64,000 bases of DNA from Dendrolimus kikuchii (GCA_019925095.2 CM034388.1:558001-622000), one strand, 5' to 3'. Shown: positions 1-9,762, counted from the first letter of the stretch. Made by a program: numbers and translations. The notes: a model not told the origin generated them from the sequence alone.

Positions 1-205
1 GCTCTGGTCTAAAGTATGTCGCCATAACAACCTTGAGTTGTGTTCCGGCATCAGTGAGCAGGTTCCAGTTTCCCTTAAGCGAGCAACAGCGCATTTGTAG
101 CAACTTTGCTGTTGCAAATGTCCATAGGCGATGGTAACCGCTTTCCATCAAGTGGGCCGTCTGCCTGTGTACTGATCTCCTCGTATTTGTGGCAAAAAAG
201 CTAGG
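1..205 (+). repeat. Repeat A, 3' two thirds (runs off left edge)
   Basis: Matches the shared repeat A consensus from its middle (CTGGTCTAAAGTATGTCGCC) through the GGCGATGGTAACCGC block to an A-rich end. The 3' end is altered (GTACTGATCTCCTCG in place of TCTGCTGAACTCCTGC). Non-coding retroposon with no visible function. Confidence 0.8.
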
Positions 206-228
206 GCTCATATGTCGGTGATTTCGAG

Positions 229-362
229 GGGGTCTGAAACCTGGCTGCTGATGTCGGTACACAACTCAAGGTTGTGATGGCGGTATACTCTAGTACTCTA
301 GATCAAGAGTGGTGGTCATCCAGACGGGCAAATTGTCCACCGACTGTGGGTTGTTTTGTCAT
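229..362 (-). repeat. Repeat A, internal fragment
   Basis: Reverse-strand internal part of repeat A, more diverged than its neighbours. It lies directly beside a second reverse copy, so this looks like two insertions or a duplicated piece. Confidence 0.6.
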
Positions 363-367
363 GGTCA

Positions 368-627
368 AGTTTTTTTTTATTGCAGGAGATCAGCAGACAG
401 GCAGACGGCCCACTTAATGGAAAGCGGTTATCATCACCTATGGACATTTGTAACAGCAAAGTTGCTAGAAATGCGTTGCTGCTCTCTTAAGGGAGACTAG
501 AACCTGGTCACTAATGCCGGAACACAACTTAAGGTTGTTATGGCGACATAGTCTAGACCAGGGGTGGTAGCCATCCAGTCGGGCAAATGCCGAAATTGTA
601 TTCTTTCTCCGTTCCGAATAAAATCGT
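368..627 (-). repeat. Repeat A
   Basis: Starts on the plus strand with a T-run and TTGCAGGAG (the complement of the poly(A) end) and runs into the 5' part. The 5' end is rearranged after GGGCAAATGCC, where the CCTACCACCTGG block is missing. Confidence 0.75.
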
Positions 628-890
628 TCGTTTAAGAATTACCTTTTTTAATAGGAGGTATATTGGAATAAGCCACTGAGAGCAGCGAAGGGAGCTCTTC
701 AGGGATGATCAGTGCACACGATCCTGAAAAAAAATTATGTAAATTAAATATAAGTAGAGACATGATGTATTTGGAACAAATATGTGCATAAAAGGATGTG
801 CAACGCATGTCCGATATTCAGTGATAAAAATTAGTCACTTAGAATGTTTTCTTAAACACCGAATAAATATGGAAGCTTAGATCATATAGA

Positions 891-1037
891 CATACATACA
901 TAACTTCACGCCAGTTCCCTTGCGGGGTAGGCACGAACAACAGAGCGCCATTTAGGCTTATTCTTACACACCTCACTTGCTTCTTTGACATTCATAACTC
1001 TTGTCATGCACGCTCGTCTGTTCTTAAGGCTCCTGAC
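891..1037 (-). mobile_element. RTE-1 LINE, 3' end fragment
   Basis: Begins with CATACATACATAACTTCACGCCAG, the complement of the RTE-1 stop codon and (ATGT)n tail, and ends in the codons for the 'RSLKNRR' region of the C-terminus. Severe 5' truncation (about 150 bp), usual for target-primed insertion. No target duplication is obvious. Confidence 0.85.
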
Positions 1038-1062
1038 GTATGCCTAAATAATTAACTAAATA

Positions 1063-1289
1063 ATTATTATATCATTTATGTATTTATTATTAAAATGTAA
1101 GTAGTTTATACTATATGTTACGTATACCACCATCGCCGTTATCATCTCAATTCATTCCTGGAGTTGTCTGGAAGAGATCGCTTTTTAGCGATAAGACCGC
1201 CCTCTGTACATAAGTAGATATAATTTTAGTCTTTAAGTTCATGTTTGCATTGGTGTACAATAAAGAGTTATCTATCTATATATCTATTA
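1063..1289 (+). mobile_element. LINE-T 3' end with (ATCT)n tail
   Basis: Shares with four other sites the motif GTCTGGAAGAGATCGCTTTTTAGCGATAAGACCGCC, then GTGTACAATAAAG and an ATCT tail. TCGCTTTTTAGCGA is a hairpin; conserved 3' stem-loops followed by simple tails are typical of LINE 3' UTRs. No coding part remains here. Confidence 0.7.
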
Positions 1290-1547
1290 ACTATGACTAA
1301 TAAAAAACATATTTTCCTAAACACGTGCCATTTGCGCCTTTCAACCCAACTATAATAAGTTATAAGAAGTTTATAGACTTAAAAAGCAAAGCCCAAAAAT
1401 GCTGTCTTGAGGTCTAAAAGGATTAGTACACGTGTGTTTCAATGGTCTTACGATGATGGGTACCAAAGACCGCGCTAACTGGTGATGAGAAAGTAAGAAA
1501 GCGGACTCTGGGCATCAAAATGAACGCTCCAAACGCAACTGGGAATT

Positions 1548-1740
1548 AACACTATATACATACATAATATCTCGCCTTTTTCCCATGGAGGTAGGCAGAG
1601 GCTATGGATCCTGACAAACAACTTTCGCTTCACCTACTTTCATTAACCTCTTCATACATGCACGTTCATTTGAGATGCTTTTGCTCTGACATTTAAAAAT
1701 ATCGATGTTCCTCATGATCAATTCTTGCAATTTTACATCC
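1548..1740 (-). mobile_element. Second RTE-type LINE (RTE-2), 3' end
   Basis: TATATACATACATAATATC followed by CGCCT, a short spacer and GGTAGGCAGAGG has the same layout as the RTE-1 3' end (tail complement, CGCC, GGTAGGCA) but a different sequence. I infer a related RTE family. Only this one copy is seen. Confidence 0.5.
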
Positions 1741-2030
1741 CTAATGACACTAGTTTGACATGTTTGCAAAACTACTATATAAAAGTAAGTCTATGTGTTT
1801 TAAAGTGAATGAGGCAAGTGTAGATCCGTAGTCCGTGACCCGTCTCTCATGAGTTGTCACTACATATTGCACAATCGTAGTTGTAACAGTTGGTTATTGA
1901 GACGTTACTAAACATTATGATTAAACTCTATGTACATAAAAATTTGGTAAGTGCTTGCCAATCTGCCTGTAACCAAAGATGTCAATTTTCGGTTATTTGA
2001 TACAGAACCATAACCACTCTCTCTCTCTCT

Positions 2031-2353
2031 TTTTTACTAACTCTTTATCATTCACTCTCTCCCTTACTCGATCTCTCATTCACTCACTCTCTCACTCACT
2101 TGATCTTTCATGCACTCACTCTCTCTCCCACTCACTCTCTCCCTCACTCACTCTCTCCCTCACTCACTCTCTCCCTCACTCATTCTCTCCCCCACTCACT
2201 CTCTCCCTCACTCACTCTCTCCCCCACTCACTCTCTCCCCCACTCTCTTCCTCACTCACTCTCTCCCTCACTCGATCTCTCCCTCACTCACTCTCTCCCT
2301 CACTCACACACTCACTTTCTCAAGTACTCAATTACTCACTCACTCCCTAACTC
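2031..2353. repeat. 16-bp tandem repeat (CTCACTCACTCTCTCC)n
   Basis: About 20 head-to-tail units of a pyrimidine-rich 16-mer with scattered C/T changes (CCCACTCA, CTCGATCT). All three forward frames are open for over 80 codons only because the repeat lacks stops; the His/Ser/Leu-rich ORFs are artefacts. Confidence 0.95.
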
Positions 2354-2564
2354 CGTTAGCTTAGTAACCTAAAATGTGTCTTAGCACCTCCGAGAAGCGA
2401 ACAAGGCCCTTTTCCTGTTCTGTACGCAACGGACGAACAACGGAACCATAATAAAGCATCGAATCGAAACTATTTTCTTTAATTTTCCACTTCCTATTCC
2501 GAAAATTAGCAACACTCAATTTTTGACTTTGAAAGATAATTTCTTTACACCTTAATAAAAAATA

Positions 2565-2790
2565 GATAGATAGATAACACTTTATTGTACACCATGACAG
2601 AAAACTTACGAACTAGAATTATACTAATCGTGTACAAAGGGCGGTCTTATCGCTAAAAAGCGATCTCTTCCAGACAACCCGTGGCAAGAATATTGCTGAT
2701 TAGGAGTGGCGACGTGGTATACATAATTATTGTACGATTACTTACATTTTAATAATAAATATATACATATACAAGATATGGTGATAAAAT
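2565..2790 (-). mobile_element. LINE-T 3' end with tail
   Basis: ATAGATAGATAGATAACACTTTATTGTACACC is the reverse of the ATCT tail and AATAAAGTG box; the CGCTAAAAAGCG hairpin and AGACAACC follow. It extends into AT-rich sequence shared with the copies at 1.1 and 31.9 kb. Confidence 0.7.
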
Positions 2791-2883
2791 GCAACTATTT
2801 AAACATAATAAATATGTAACTATATACAATATAATATCTAAAATATATTAGATACAGAATTTAACAAGACTGTGTAAAATAAA

Positions 2884-3329
2884 TCTAAGTAGAGTAAACG
2901 CGGTCGAGATGCGAGCACTGCGCAAAATCTGCGGAGTGACGCTCGCGGACCGCGTTCGTAATACCGAAGTAAGAAAGAGAGTTGGTCTGAAAGAGAGTGT
3001 CGGGGTGAAGGTAAGGAAAGGAATGCTCCGGTGGTTCGGGCATGTGGAAAGAATGCATGATGAAAGAATGACTAAACAGATATACAATGCAAAAGTGGAT
3101 GGATGCAGAAGTCGTGGAAGGCCACGACACACCTTCCATGATCAAATTGATCGTGTACTAGCAGAAGGTGATGTCAGGAGCCTTAAGAACAGACGAGCTT
3201 GCATGACAAGAGTTATGAATGTCAAAGAGGCAAGTGAGGTGTGTAAGAATAAGCCTAAATGGCACTCTGTTGTTCGTGCCTACCCCGCGAGGGAACTGGC
3301 GTGAAGTTATGTATGTATGTATGTATGTA
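2884..3329 (+). mobile_element. RTE-1 LINE, 5'-truncated copy with TSD
   Basis: Encodes the last ~135 residues of the RTE-1 protein in one open frame, from 'SRVNAVEMRALRKICG' through 'RWFGHVERMHDERMTKQIYNAKVDGC' and 'GRPRHTFHDQ' to 'AYPARELA*', then GTGAAGTTATGTATGTATG. It is flanked by the 13-bp duplication TGTGTAAAATAAA (2871-2883 and 3330-3342), proof of a retrotransposition event. The ORF is just the C-terminal tail; no RT motifs, so inactive. Confidence 0.93.
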
Positions 3330-3710
3330 TGTGTAAAATAAAAAACAAAACAAATGTGATTCACATGTCATGTATAGTGGCCACCTTGAAATTTTATTTT
3401 TACACGATTTCGCTATATTCTGATTTCTGAGGATCATGATTGTGACATACACAGACAGACATAGTAATTACATAAGGGTTCGTATCGCCGAAATGACAAC
3501 GGTATCCTAAAAACAACATTATTTATTTGTGTATAATCTTATACTAATATATAAAGCTGAAGAGTTTGTTTGTTTAAACGCGCTAATCTCAGGAACCGCT
3601 GTTCCGATTTGAAAAATTCTTTCAGTGTTGAATAGTACATTTATCGAGGATTTAAAAAAAAATTAGGGATCCTTACTAAAAGTCCAATAATGTAACCCAA
3701 GGTGTAAAAA

Positions 3711-3800
3711 ATGACCCGAAAAAATCCTTACACGGCGTGCGCTGCGAAAACTATTGATTATAGAACAAAACAATGTACTACCACTTTGCAAAACATATAA
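3711..3800 (+). CDS. Short ORF of the H1 core, 29 aa
   Basis: Reads MTRKNPYTACAAKTIDYRTK... and stops. The same frame is intact in the long H1 copies at 26.5, 45.2 and 55.5 kb with a few substitutions. I do not recognise it. High nucleotide identity among copies could explain the conservation without selection. It could be a fragment of a captured gene. Confidence 0.25.
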   Translation: MTRKNPYTACAAKTIDYRTKQCTTTLQNI

Positions 3801-3890
3801 TTGTCTACAAAAAATATCGCGTAACCATATGTCTAACTATTGTAGTTATCTCACAATAAGTGTTTTCTTTTATTTTTTTAAATAATTAAA

Positions 3891-4043
3891 ATGCCGTCGC
3901 TTCAAAAACTCTTTATTTTGTACCTTGGTATTAATCCTTATCAAAATAAATTACTCCATATTCAAGACGAATTCAATACCTTTCTAGAACTTTTTGAATT
4001 ATTTAATTCGGACGTTTCATTCAAAAGATATCGCGATATTTAA
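3891..4043 (+). CDS. Short ORF of the H1 core, 50 aa (possible captured exon)
   Basis: ATG to TAA, 50 codons, beginning MPSLQKLFILYLG and ending FKRYRDI, rich in Leu/Phe. Full-length in three long H1 copies (here, 26773-26925 minus, 45388-45540 minus) and N-terminally deleted in the fourth (55.7 kb). AATGTAAGT just after the stop resembles a splice donor. Function unknown. Helitrons often carry captured exons, so that is one reading; chance ORF in an AT-rich core is the other. Confidence 0.3.
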   Translation: MPSLQKLFILYLGINPYQNKLLHIQDEFNTFLELFELFNSDVSFKRYRDI

Positions 4044-4368
4044 AATGTAAGTATTAGTGTTGTAGCCAAATATACTAATATTGTTTGATTGAACGCGCTA
4101 ATCTCAGGAACTACTGGTCTGATTTGAAAATTTCTTTCAGTGTTAGATAGCCCATTTATCGAGGAAGGCTATAGGCTATATATCATCACGCTAAGGCCAA
4201 TAGGAGCGGAGTACCAATGAAGAATGTTTTGAAAACAAATTCCACGCGGACGACGTCGCGAGCACAACTAGTGGGAATGTAAATTTTAATTGTAAATAAT
4301 GGCGACACATTTGATAAATGATTAAATGTTTAGCTGAATTTATTTGTTACTCATTGAATTATCATGCA

Positions 4369-4571
4369 TACTTAAAGGGAGACTGGAACCTGGTCATTAA
4401 TGCCGGAACACAACTCAAGGTTGTTATGGCGACATACTTTAGACTAGGGGTGGTAGCCATTCAGGCGGGTAAACGCCCTACCACCTGGCTGTGGGTTGTT
4501 TAGTCGCCTCTTACGACAGGCCGCCCCAACGCAGGAATTTGTATTCTTTCTCCGTTCCTGTACGGATAACA
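4369..4571 (-). repeat. Repeat A, 5' two thirds, reverse
   Basis: Plus-strand reading goes from GGGAGACTGGAACCTGG to CCGTTCCTGTACGGATAAC, so the element's 5' boundary is at 4571 and its 3' third is missing. It faces the forward copy at 4744, 172 bp away. Confidence 0.85.
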
Positions 4572-4743
4572 ATATGCATCGAGATGAGATCTCTCCTCCC
4601 GTGGGGCGCGTTACAGACCGCCCCACTCCAAAGAGAGCATGACAATGCCGGGGGATGAGTCCTCCGGCAATGGAAGAGGCCTCGTGAGGGGGGCCCACGC
4701 CTGTCAGGGCTGCGAAGAGGCTAGGTCATATACTCGTAGCTTT

Positions 4744-5060
4744 GCATCTTATCCGTGCAGGAACGGAGAAAGAATCCAATTTCCTGCGGCCGGGCGGCCT
4801 GTCGTAAGAGGCGACTTAACAATCCACAGCCAGGTAGTAGGGCATTTGCCCGACTGGATGACTACCACCCCTGGTCTAAAGTATGTCGCCATAACAACCT
4901 TGAGTTGTGTTCCAGCATTAGTGACCAGGTTCCAGTGACCCTTAAGAGAGCAGCAGCGCATTTGTACCACCTTTGGTGTTGTAAATGTCTATAGGCGATG
5001 GTAACCGCCTTCTATAAAGTAGACCGTCTGCCTGTCTGCTGCACTCCTGCAATAAAAAAA
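4744..5060 (+). repeat. Repeat A, complete
   Basis: Starts TTATCCGTGCAGGAACGGAG and ends TGCAATAAAAAAAATAA, about 317 bp. Together with the reverse copy at 4369-4571 it makes an inverted pair whose transcript could fold into a long hairpin. The 172-bp spacer is GC-rich, unlike the surroundings. Confidence 0.88.
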
Positions 5061-5250
5061 ATAAGGCGAAGGACGGAACACCCAGGGGTTTTAGTGGGTA
5101 TCCCTAACTGGGGTGTGGCAACAGCATGGCACCAGTTCAGACTGGGCATGCTGTTGCCACCCCCGATCTGACTAATCCCACACACAGGTCGCGAATTATC
5201 CCTCCAAGGTTCTACCCTTGTCGCGGCTTATGGTCCTCAAGTGAGTGATT
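5061..5250 (+). repeat. GC-rich LINE 3' UTR piece with hairpin
   Basis: Shares GGGGTTTTAGTGGGTAT with the LINE 3' UTR pieces at 19.1-19.5 and 21.3-21.6 kb. A stem (5110-5128 with 5147-5163) pairs GGGGTG(TG)GCAACAGCATG with CATGCTGTTGCCACCCC, leaving a 2-nt bulge and an 18-nt loop. Confidence 0.5.
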
Positions 5251-5268
5251 ATGGTTTTGTATTAAATA

Positions 5269-5480
5269 AGTCGTGGAAGGCTACGACTCACCTTTCATGA
5301 TCAAATTGATCGTGTACTAGCAGTAGGTGATGTCAGGAGCCTTAAGAACAGACGAGCGTGCATGACAAGAGTTATGAATGTCAAAGAAGCGAGTGAAGTG
5401 TGTAAGAATAAGCCTGAATGGCGCTCTGTTGTCCGTGCCTACCCCGCAAGGGAACTGGCGTGAAGTTTTATATGTATGTC
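5269..5480 (+). mobile_element. RTE-1 LINE, 3' fragment
   Basis: Begins within GCAGAAGTCGTGG and ends with GTGAAGTTTTATATGTATG. It carries 'HFH..DQIDRVLAVGDVRSLKNRRACMTRVMNVKEASEVCKNKPEW' and the usual end. No clear target duplication. Confidence 0.85.
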
Positions 5481-5574
5481 TCATTCTAATTACTTGAGTT
5501 TGAATTTTGGGCCTAATATGCATATTGTTCTAAGAACAGAATCCCAGTGAAGGGTAACATGGTACGAAAACTCT

Positions 5575-5690
5575 CTTTCTCTCTCCTTTCTTTGACCGTC
5601 TCCCAATTATTTGGGGTCGGCACAATGTCTTTTCCTGCCATACTCCTTAATTCTAACATATGTCACAAATCACCATATCATCCTTCACAC
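5575..5690 (-). mobile_element. LINE 3' end fragment (RTE-type)
   Basis: GTCTCCCAATTATTTGGGGTCGGCAC followed by TGTC..TTTTCC is a motif I associate with lepidopteran RTE-like 3' ends on the reverse strand. Single copy here. The AATTATTTGGGGTCGG element is the only support. Confidence 0.35.
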
Positions 5691-5699
5691 ATCATTACA

Positions 5700-6056
5700 T
5701 CTCTATAAGGTTGATACTTGGGTTACGCAAGTATGACCACGTTTCTGAATTTCGTAAAAAACTCAAGTGGTTGCCAATTCGTTTTCGCCGGAATACTCAC
5801 ATTCTTTCATTGCTTTATAGTATTTTATTCATCCCTAATACTCCACAGTACCTTAAAGAACGCTTCGAATTTATTTCTTGCTCTCACAACTCACGCCCTT
5901 CCAGTCAACATAGACTTATTACTCCTATTCATAATACAACGTTCTTCAATAATTCTTTCACGGTTAAGGCTGTCCAACTTTGGAACACATTGCCTGTTGC
6001 TGTCAGACAAGCTAAATCTCTAATTACATTTAAGAACATGGTCAGGAAATACTATC
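5700..6056 (+). pseudogene. Non-LTR LINE ORF2, C-terminal end (Jockey/CR1-like)
   Basis: One open frame reads 'LGLRKYDHVSEFRKKLKWLP..RRNTHILSLLYSILF..PQYLKERFEF..SFTVKAVQLWNTLP..FKNMVRKYYL'. The closing pattern (hydrophobic, W/Y-N-x-LP, ~15 residues, F-K-x-x-V/I) is characteristic of LINE ORF2 C-termini. There are no RT or endonuclease motifs. A second copy lies at 39.0-39.4 kb on the other strand. A reverse LINE-T 3' end was inserted at its end (6057). Confidence 0.7.
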
Positions 6057-6190
6057 TAGACATAGACAACACTTTATTGTTCACCAAAACAAAAATTACA
6101 ATAAAAAAATGTACAACAAGACAATAGTTACTTGGTAAAACAAAAGGCGGCCTTATCGCTACAAGCGATCTCTTCCAGGCAACCTGACTC
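6057..6190 (-). mobile_element. LINE-T 3' end
   Basis: CTAGACATAGACAACACTTTATTGTTCACC, then GGCGGCCTTATCGCTACAAGCGATCTCTTCCAG. The hairpin differs (CGCT ACA AGCG) but keeps its pairing, and the ATCT tail is degenerate. Confidence 0.65.
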
Positions 6191-6461
6191 AAAGGAAATT
6201 CTTAAATTATCTGTAATTATTATGCATACACGGACAGCAGATTACAGTCTATTGTAAACTAGCACACACATTATTGCGTAAGACTTACATAATGATTCCT
6301 AAGTGATTTTTTAAATATGGCAAAGTATTTAGCTTTTCTGACATCAGGAAGAATTACTATTTCAAAGTATAATTTGTGTTGTCATTATTGTACGTATCTT
6401 TATGCTATTTATTGAATTAATAATATGTATTCCTTTTAATAGACGATATATATGTGTGTGC

Positions 6462-6463
<2 letters not shown>

Positions 6464-6533
<70 letters not shown>

Positions 6534-6550
6534 ATATATATATATATATA
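6464..6550. repeat. (GT)n/(AT)n microsatellite
   Basis: TGTGTGTG followed by about 70 bp of AT dinucleotides with two GTATGT interruptions. It abuts the 5' end of the longest RTE-1 copy, which seems to have inserted next to it. Confidence 0.95.
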
Positions 6551-6577
6551 ATATTACTATGTTTTATTTAGGGGGTC

Positions 6578-8620
6578 ATGTCAGAAGCGTGCTCGTCGCG
6601 ATCCCCGCTGGCCCAGAGGGCCACAATTCTGACCAGAAGTCACCGGCGTGCAGTGCACGATAGGGCGTCCCCCGCAGGCGACGCTCACCGATGCGCCCCC
6701 GTCGGTGTGAATTCTCGCGCATGCGGCGAAGGGGGCCGCCACCCTTCACGCAGCGCCAAACCTGGCGGGTCGAGAGGAGCAGAGTGCCGTATAGGCACGT
6801 GGAATGTGAGAGGTGGGATGAAAGATAAGATGGACGAAATGATTGATATAATGAATGAGAGAAGCCTGGATGCCTTATGTCTGACAGAGACAAAGCGGAA
6901 GGGGTGCGACGTCGATGACCTCCCCGGTGGCATGCTTGCTCTGTGGTCCGGCGTGGACCTGGACGAGCGTGCGAGTGGGGGGGTAGGCGTCTTACTCTCA
7001 TCCCGCTTTGTGTCTGGAGTAAAAGCTTATTGTCTGGTGAACCCGAGACTTCTCTGGGTCCGCCTAAAACTGGGGATCACGCGAGTTTTTCTGATCGCAG
7101 CTTATGCTCCCGTCAGCTCAGCGGATCCCCAAGAACTCGAGAAGTTTTGGGAGTCTGTGAGAGAAATTCTGGATCTGGCTGAAGGGAACGAGAGACTAAT
7201 TATGTGTGGTGATCTTAATGGCTGGGTGGGGACCAAACGAGACGGCCTTGAGGCTGTCCTTGGACCCTATGGTGACAAGAGAGTGAACGATGCTGGTAGG
7301 CCAATCATAGACGTATGCATGGAAAGAAACTTGCTTGTGTCGAACACCCTATTCCATCATAAGGATATTCACACGTATACATGGAGAATGAATGATCAGA
7401 AAAGTATGATTGATCTGATTTTAATTGATAGTCGCCTCCGAAACAGAATAATGGATACAAGAGCCTACAGAGGCCCCACTCTTGAAACGGACCACTACCT
7501 GATGATAAGCCGGTTTGTGGGCCTTTTCAAGAAGTGGAGACACTGGCGAGTGCGTACCAATTTCGGGGAGCTTGAAAGAATAAAGTGTGAAAAATTGGAA
7601 GATGTTAGTGTAAGGAGTATGTATGCGCGCCTAGTCGAAGAAAGGCTTGCAAAAGCGGACTTCTCCGACTTAGATGTGGATAATGACTGGGGTAGTATGA
7701 AAGAAAGTATAGTGGAAAGCGCAAAAGAAGCATGTGGATGCGCGAAGAGGCACATAACAACGAAAGGTGATGAATGGTGGGACGCGGATGTTAAATCCAG
7801 CGTAGAGAGAAAGAGAAAAGCCTGGCTGGATTATGTTGCTTCCTTGCAACAGAATGACAGTATGAAAGAGATGAAGAAAGAAATTTATCGCCTCTGCAAG
7901 AATGAAACCAAAGCTTTAGTGAAAGAGAAGCGTGAAAGAATAAAATTGAAAGAAGAAGAGAAGCTGACGGAGAACTTCGAGGCGAATACCAAACTCTTTT
8001 GGAGAGAGGTTAAGAAGTCTCGGGGTTGTTCGTCAGCTTCCAGAATGGAAAGAATAAAATCTAAAGCAGGGGACGTTCTTGCTAACCCACAAGAGGTATT
8101 AGCGCGATGGAGTGAATATTTTAGAGAAATGTATGATAATATCCCGGATGCTGGCACCACGACTGAGTCTGTGACCGACTCCGAGGAGTCAGCATCCGAG
8201 ATCACTTTGGAAGAGATCGAATGGTCGAAAAGAAGTCTGAAAAATGGAAAGGCAGTAGGAATCGATAGTGTGTCTGCTGAGATGATCAAATCTGGTGGAA
8301 CCTGCGTCCGGGACGCTTTCCTGTCCTTATGCAACTTGTGCTGGAGGACGGGAAAGGTTCCCAAGGACTGGAGGCGCGCTGTCATCGTGCCTTTGTATAA
8401 AGGCAAGGGGTCACGTATGGAGTGCGCCAGCTACAGGGCCATCAGTTTGATCAGCACAGCATCTAAAGTGTATGCGAAGATTATTGAAAAGAGAATGAGA
8501 GTTGTATCCGATGGATTACTGTGGGATGCACAAGGTGGTTTCAGAAATGGAAGGGGATGTATGGATCAAGTTTTCTCTCTCCGCAATATCGTAGAGAAGC
8601 AGCTGGCTATGGGCCGGGCT
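6578..8620 (+). pseudogene. RTE-1 endonuclease and N-terminal RT
   Basis: The frame opens at ATG 6578 and is coherent to ~8620 (beyond that to 8749 it is out of register). First ~70 residues are basic and unrecognised. Endonuclease motifs: 'GTWNVRGG' (73-80), 'LTET' with catalytic Glu (102-105), 'AAYAP' (174-178), 'GDLNGWVG' (211-218), 'SMIDLILIDSR' (276-286) and 'TDH' (304-306). A charged linker follows, then RT motifs 0-2: 'LKNGKAVGIDSVSAEMIK', 'PKDWRRAVIVPLYKGKG', 'YRAISLISTASKVYAKI' and 'AQGGFRNGRGCMDQVFSLR'. The palm motif with the first catalytic Asp is missing at the frame break. It would nick target DNA and prime reverse transcription if intact. Confidence 0.88.
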
Positions 8621-9444
8621 GTATGGCATGCGTGCGGGTGGAAGGCAGCCTGTCGCCCTGGTTTGACGTCAATATTGGCGTCCGCCAGGGCTGCGTGCTG
8701 TCGGCTTTGCTGTTCATCCTATATCTGGACGATTGTCTCCAGAGAATAAGATTGATGGATGTTGGGGTGCGGATGAGTGATCTAGTTGTAAGCACCTTGC
8801 TTTATGCGGATGATGCTGTGCTTTTAGCCGAATCGCCATCAGAACTGCAAACACTAATCACAATGATGAAAGATGACTGTCAGGCGAGAGGCTTACATTT
8901 GAATGCGAAGAAAACAAAGGTTATGGTGTTTGAAAGAGAAGAAACCAGAACGAATGCAAGGATAATGGTCGATGATGTTATGCTGGAGCAAGTGAATGAG
9001 TTTGTATATCTTGGATGTGCTTTTAGCAGGGATGGAAGGTACACCGCTGATATAGAAAGAAGAGTGAATTTGGGGAATAGTGTGAATGGAGCGTTAGGTA
9101 AACTTCTAGGCGCTAAGAACCTCAGCCAGAAGGCCCAGCTCGCCGTACACAACGCGGTGCTGGTACCTACGCTCACGTATGGATGCGAGAGTTGGGTATG
9201 GAAGAGAGAGCATGAAAGTAGAGTAAACGCGGTCGAGATGCGAGCACTGCGCAAAATCTGCGGAGTGACGCTCGCGGACCGCGTTCATAATACCGAACTA
9301 GCAGAAGGTGATGTCAGGAGCCTTAAGAACAGACGAGTGTGCATGACAAGAGTTATGAATGTCAAAGAGGCAAGTGAGGTGTGTAAGAATAAGCCTAAAT
9401 GGCACTCTGTTGTTCGTGCCTACCCCGCAAGGGAACTGGCGTGA
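8620..9444 (+). pseudogene. RTE-1 reverse transcriptase C-terminal half
   Basis: In a different frame from the upstream part. It begins near 'ACVRVEGSLSPWFDVNIGVRQGCVLSALLF' (RT motif 4/B), then 'LLYADDAVLLAES' with the catalytic YADD (motif C), 'LHLNAKKTKVMVF' (motif D) and 'VYLGCAFSRDGRYTADIERRV' (motif E). The C-terminal tail has 'YGCESWVWKREHE'. An in-frame 63-codon deletion joins 'RVHNTE' to 'LAEGDVR', removing the conserved 'RWFGHVERM' region. Stops at 9444 just before the tail. Confidence 0.9.
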
Positions 9445-9537
9445 AGTTATGTATGTAATATTATGACAGTTTCTTTTATTAAATTTGTAATTAAACAACG
9501 CCATTTTTGTATATATTATTATTTATTATTTATAGCA

Positions 9538-9762
9538 TGAGTTCAACAGACAGGCAGACGGCCCACTTGATGGAAAGCGGTTACCATCGCCTATGGACAT
9601 TTGCAACACCAAGTATTACAGATGCGCTGCTGCTCTCTTAAGGCAGACTGGAACCTGGTCACTAATGCCGGAACACAACTCAAGGTTGTTATGGCGGCAT
9701 ACTCTAGACCAGGGGTGGTAGCCATCCAGTCGGGCAAATACCCTACCACCTGGCTGTGGGTA
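9538..9762 (-). repeat. Repeat A, reverse, lacking 5' end
   Basis: GAGTTCAACAGACAGGCAGACGGCC at left to ACCACCTGGCTGTGGGTATTTCGTC at right. The T-run expected at its left edge is absent and the 5' ~60 bp are lost. Confidence 0.85.

Larger units (their letters stand above)
3537..4271 (+). mobile_element. Helitron H1, long form (735 bp)
   Basis: Starts TCTTATACTAATATATAAAGC after A and ends ...ACAACTAG before T, fitting Helitron rules (5' TC, 3' CTAG, insertion between A and T). A GC-rich segment (CACGCGGACGACGTCGCG) precedes the 3' end. The long form holds two copies of the 5' block ('CGCTAATCTCAGGAAC..CTG'), at ~3578 and ~4095, with a ~450 bp core between them. No helicase domain, so non-autonomous. 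Confidence 0.85.
6557..9455 (+). mobile_element. RTE-1 LINE, longest copy (2.9 kb, defective)
   Basis: Runs from CTATGTTTTATTTAGGGGGTC to the (ATGT) tail, with an 8-bp candidate duplication TAATATTA (6549-6556, 9456-9463). Encodes an apurinic-type endonuclease followed by reverse transcriptase, the RTE-clade layout. Against other copies it lacks 189 nt near the 3' end (after 9298), and an estimated ~200 nt in the RT core near 8620; adding these gives ~3.3 kb, the usual RTE length. Frame breaks at the second gap make it non-functional. It is the probable reference for the >20 short copies in this window. Confidence 0.9.

Noticed and set aside
1979..2372. Three overlapping ORFs rich in His/Ser/Leu
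   Set aside because: They come from a 16-bp tandem repeat without stop codons in any forward frame; no start context or protein-like composition.
2848..3145. Reverse-strand ORFs such as 'MCRGLPRLLHPSTFALYICLVILSS' that recur at many RTE-1 sites
   Set aside because: Antisense shadows of the RTE-1 C-terminal coding sequence; they recur only because the sense strand does.
4444..4994. ORFs such as 'MQERRKNTISCGRAACRKRRLNNPQPGGRAFARL' found at many sites
   Set aside because: Chance frames through repeat A. They recur with the repeat, contain frameshifts between copies and match no family; the repeat behaves as a non-coding retroposon.
6454..6663. ORF starting 'MCACVCVYIYIYIYI'
   Set aside because: Translation of the GT/AT microsatellite.
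6685..8406. Reverse-strand ORFs of 80-170 codons in the longest RTE-1 copy
   Set aside because: Antisense to the endonuclease-RT frame, which has all the expected motifs.
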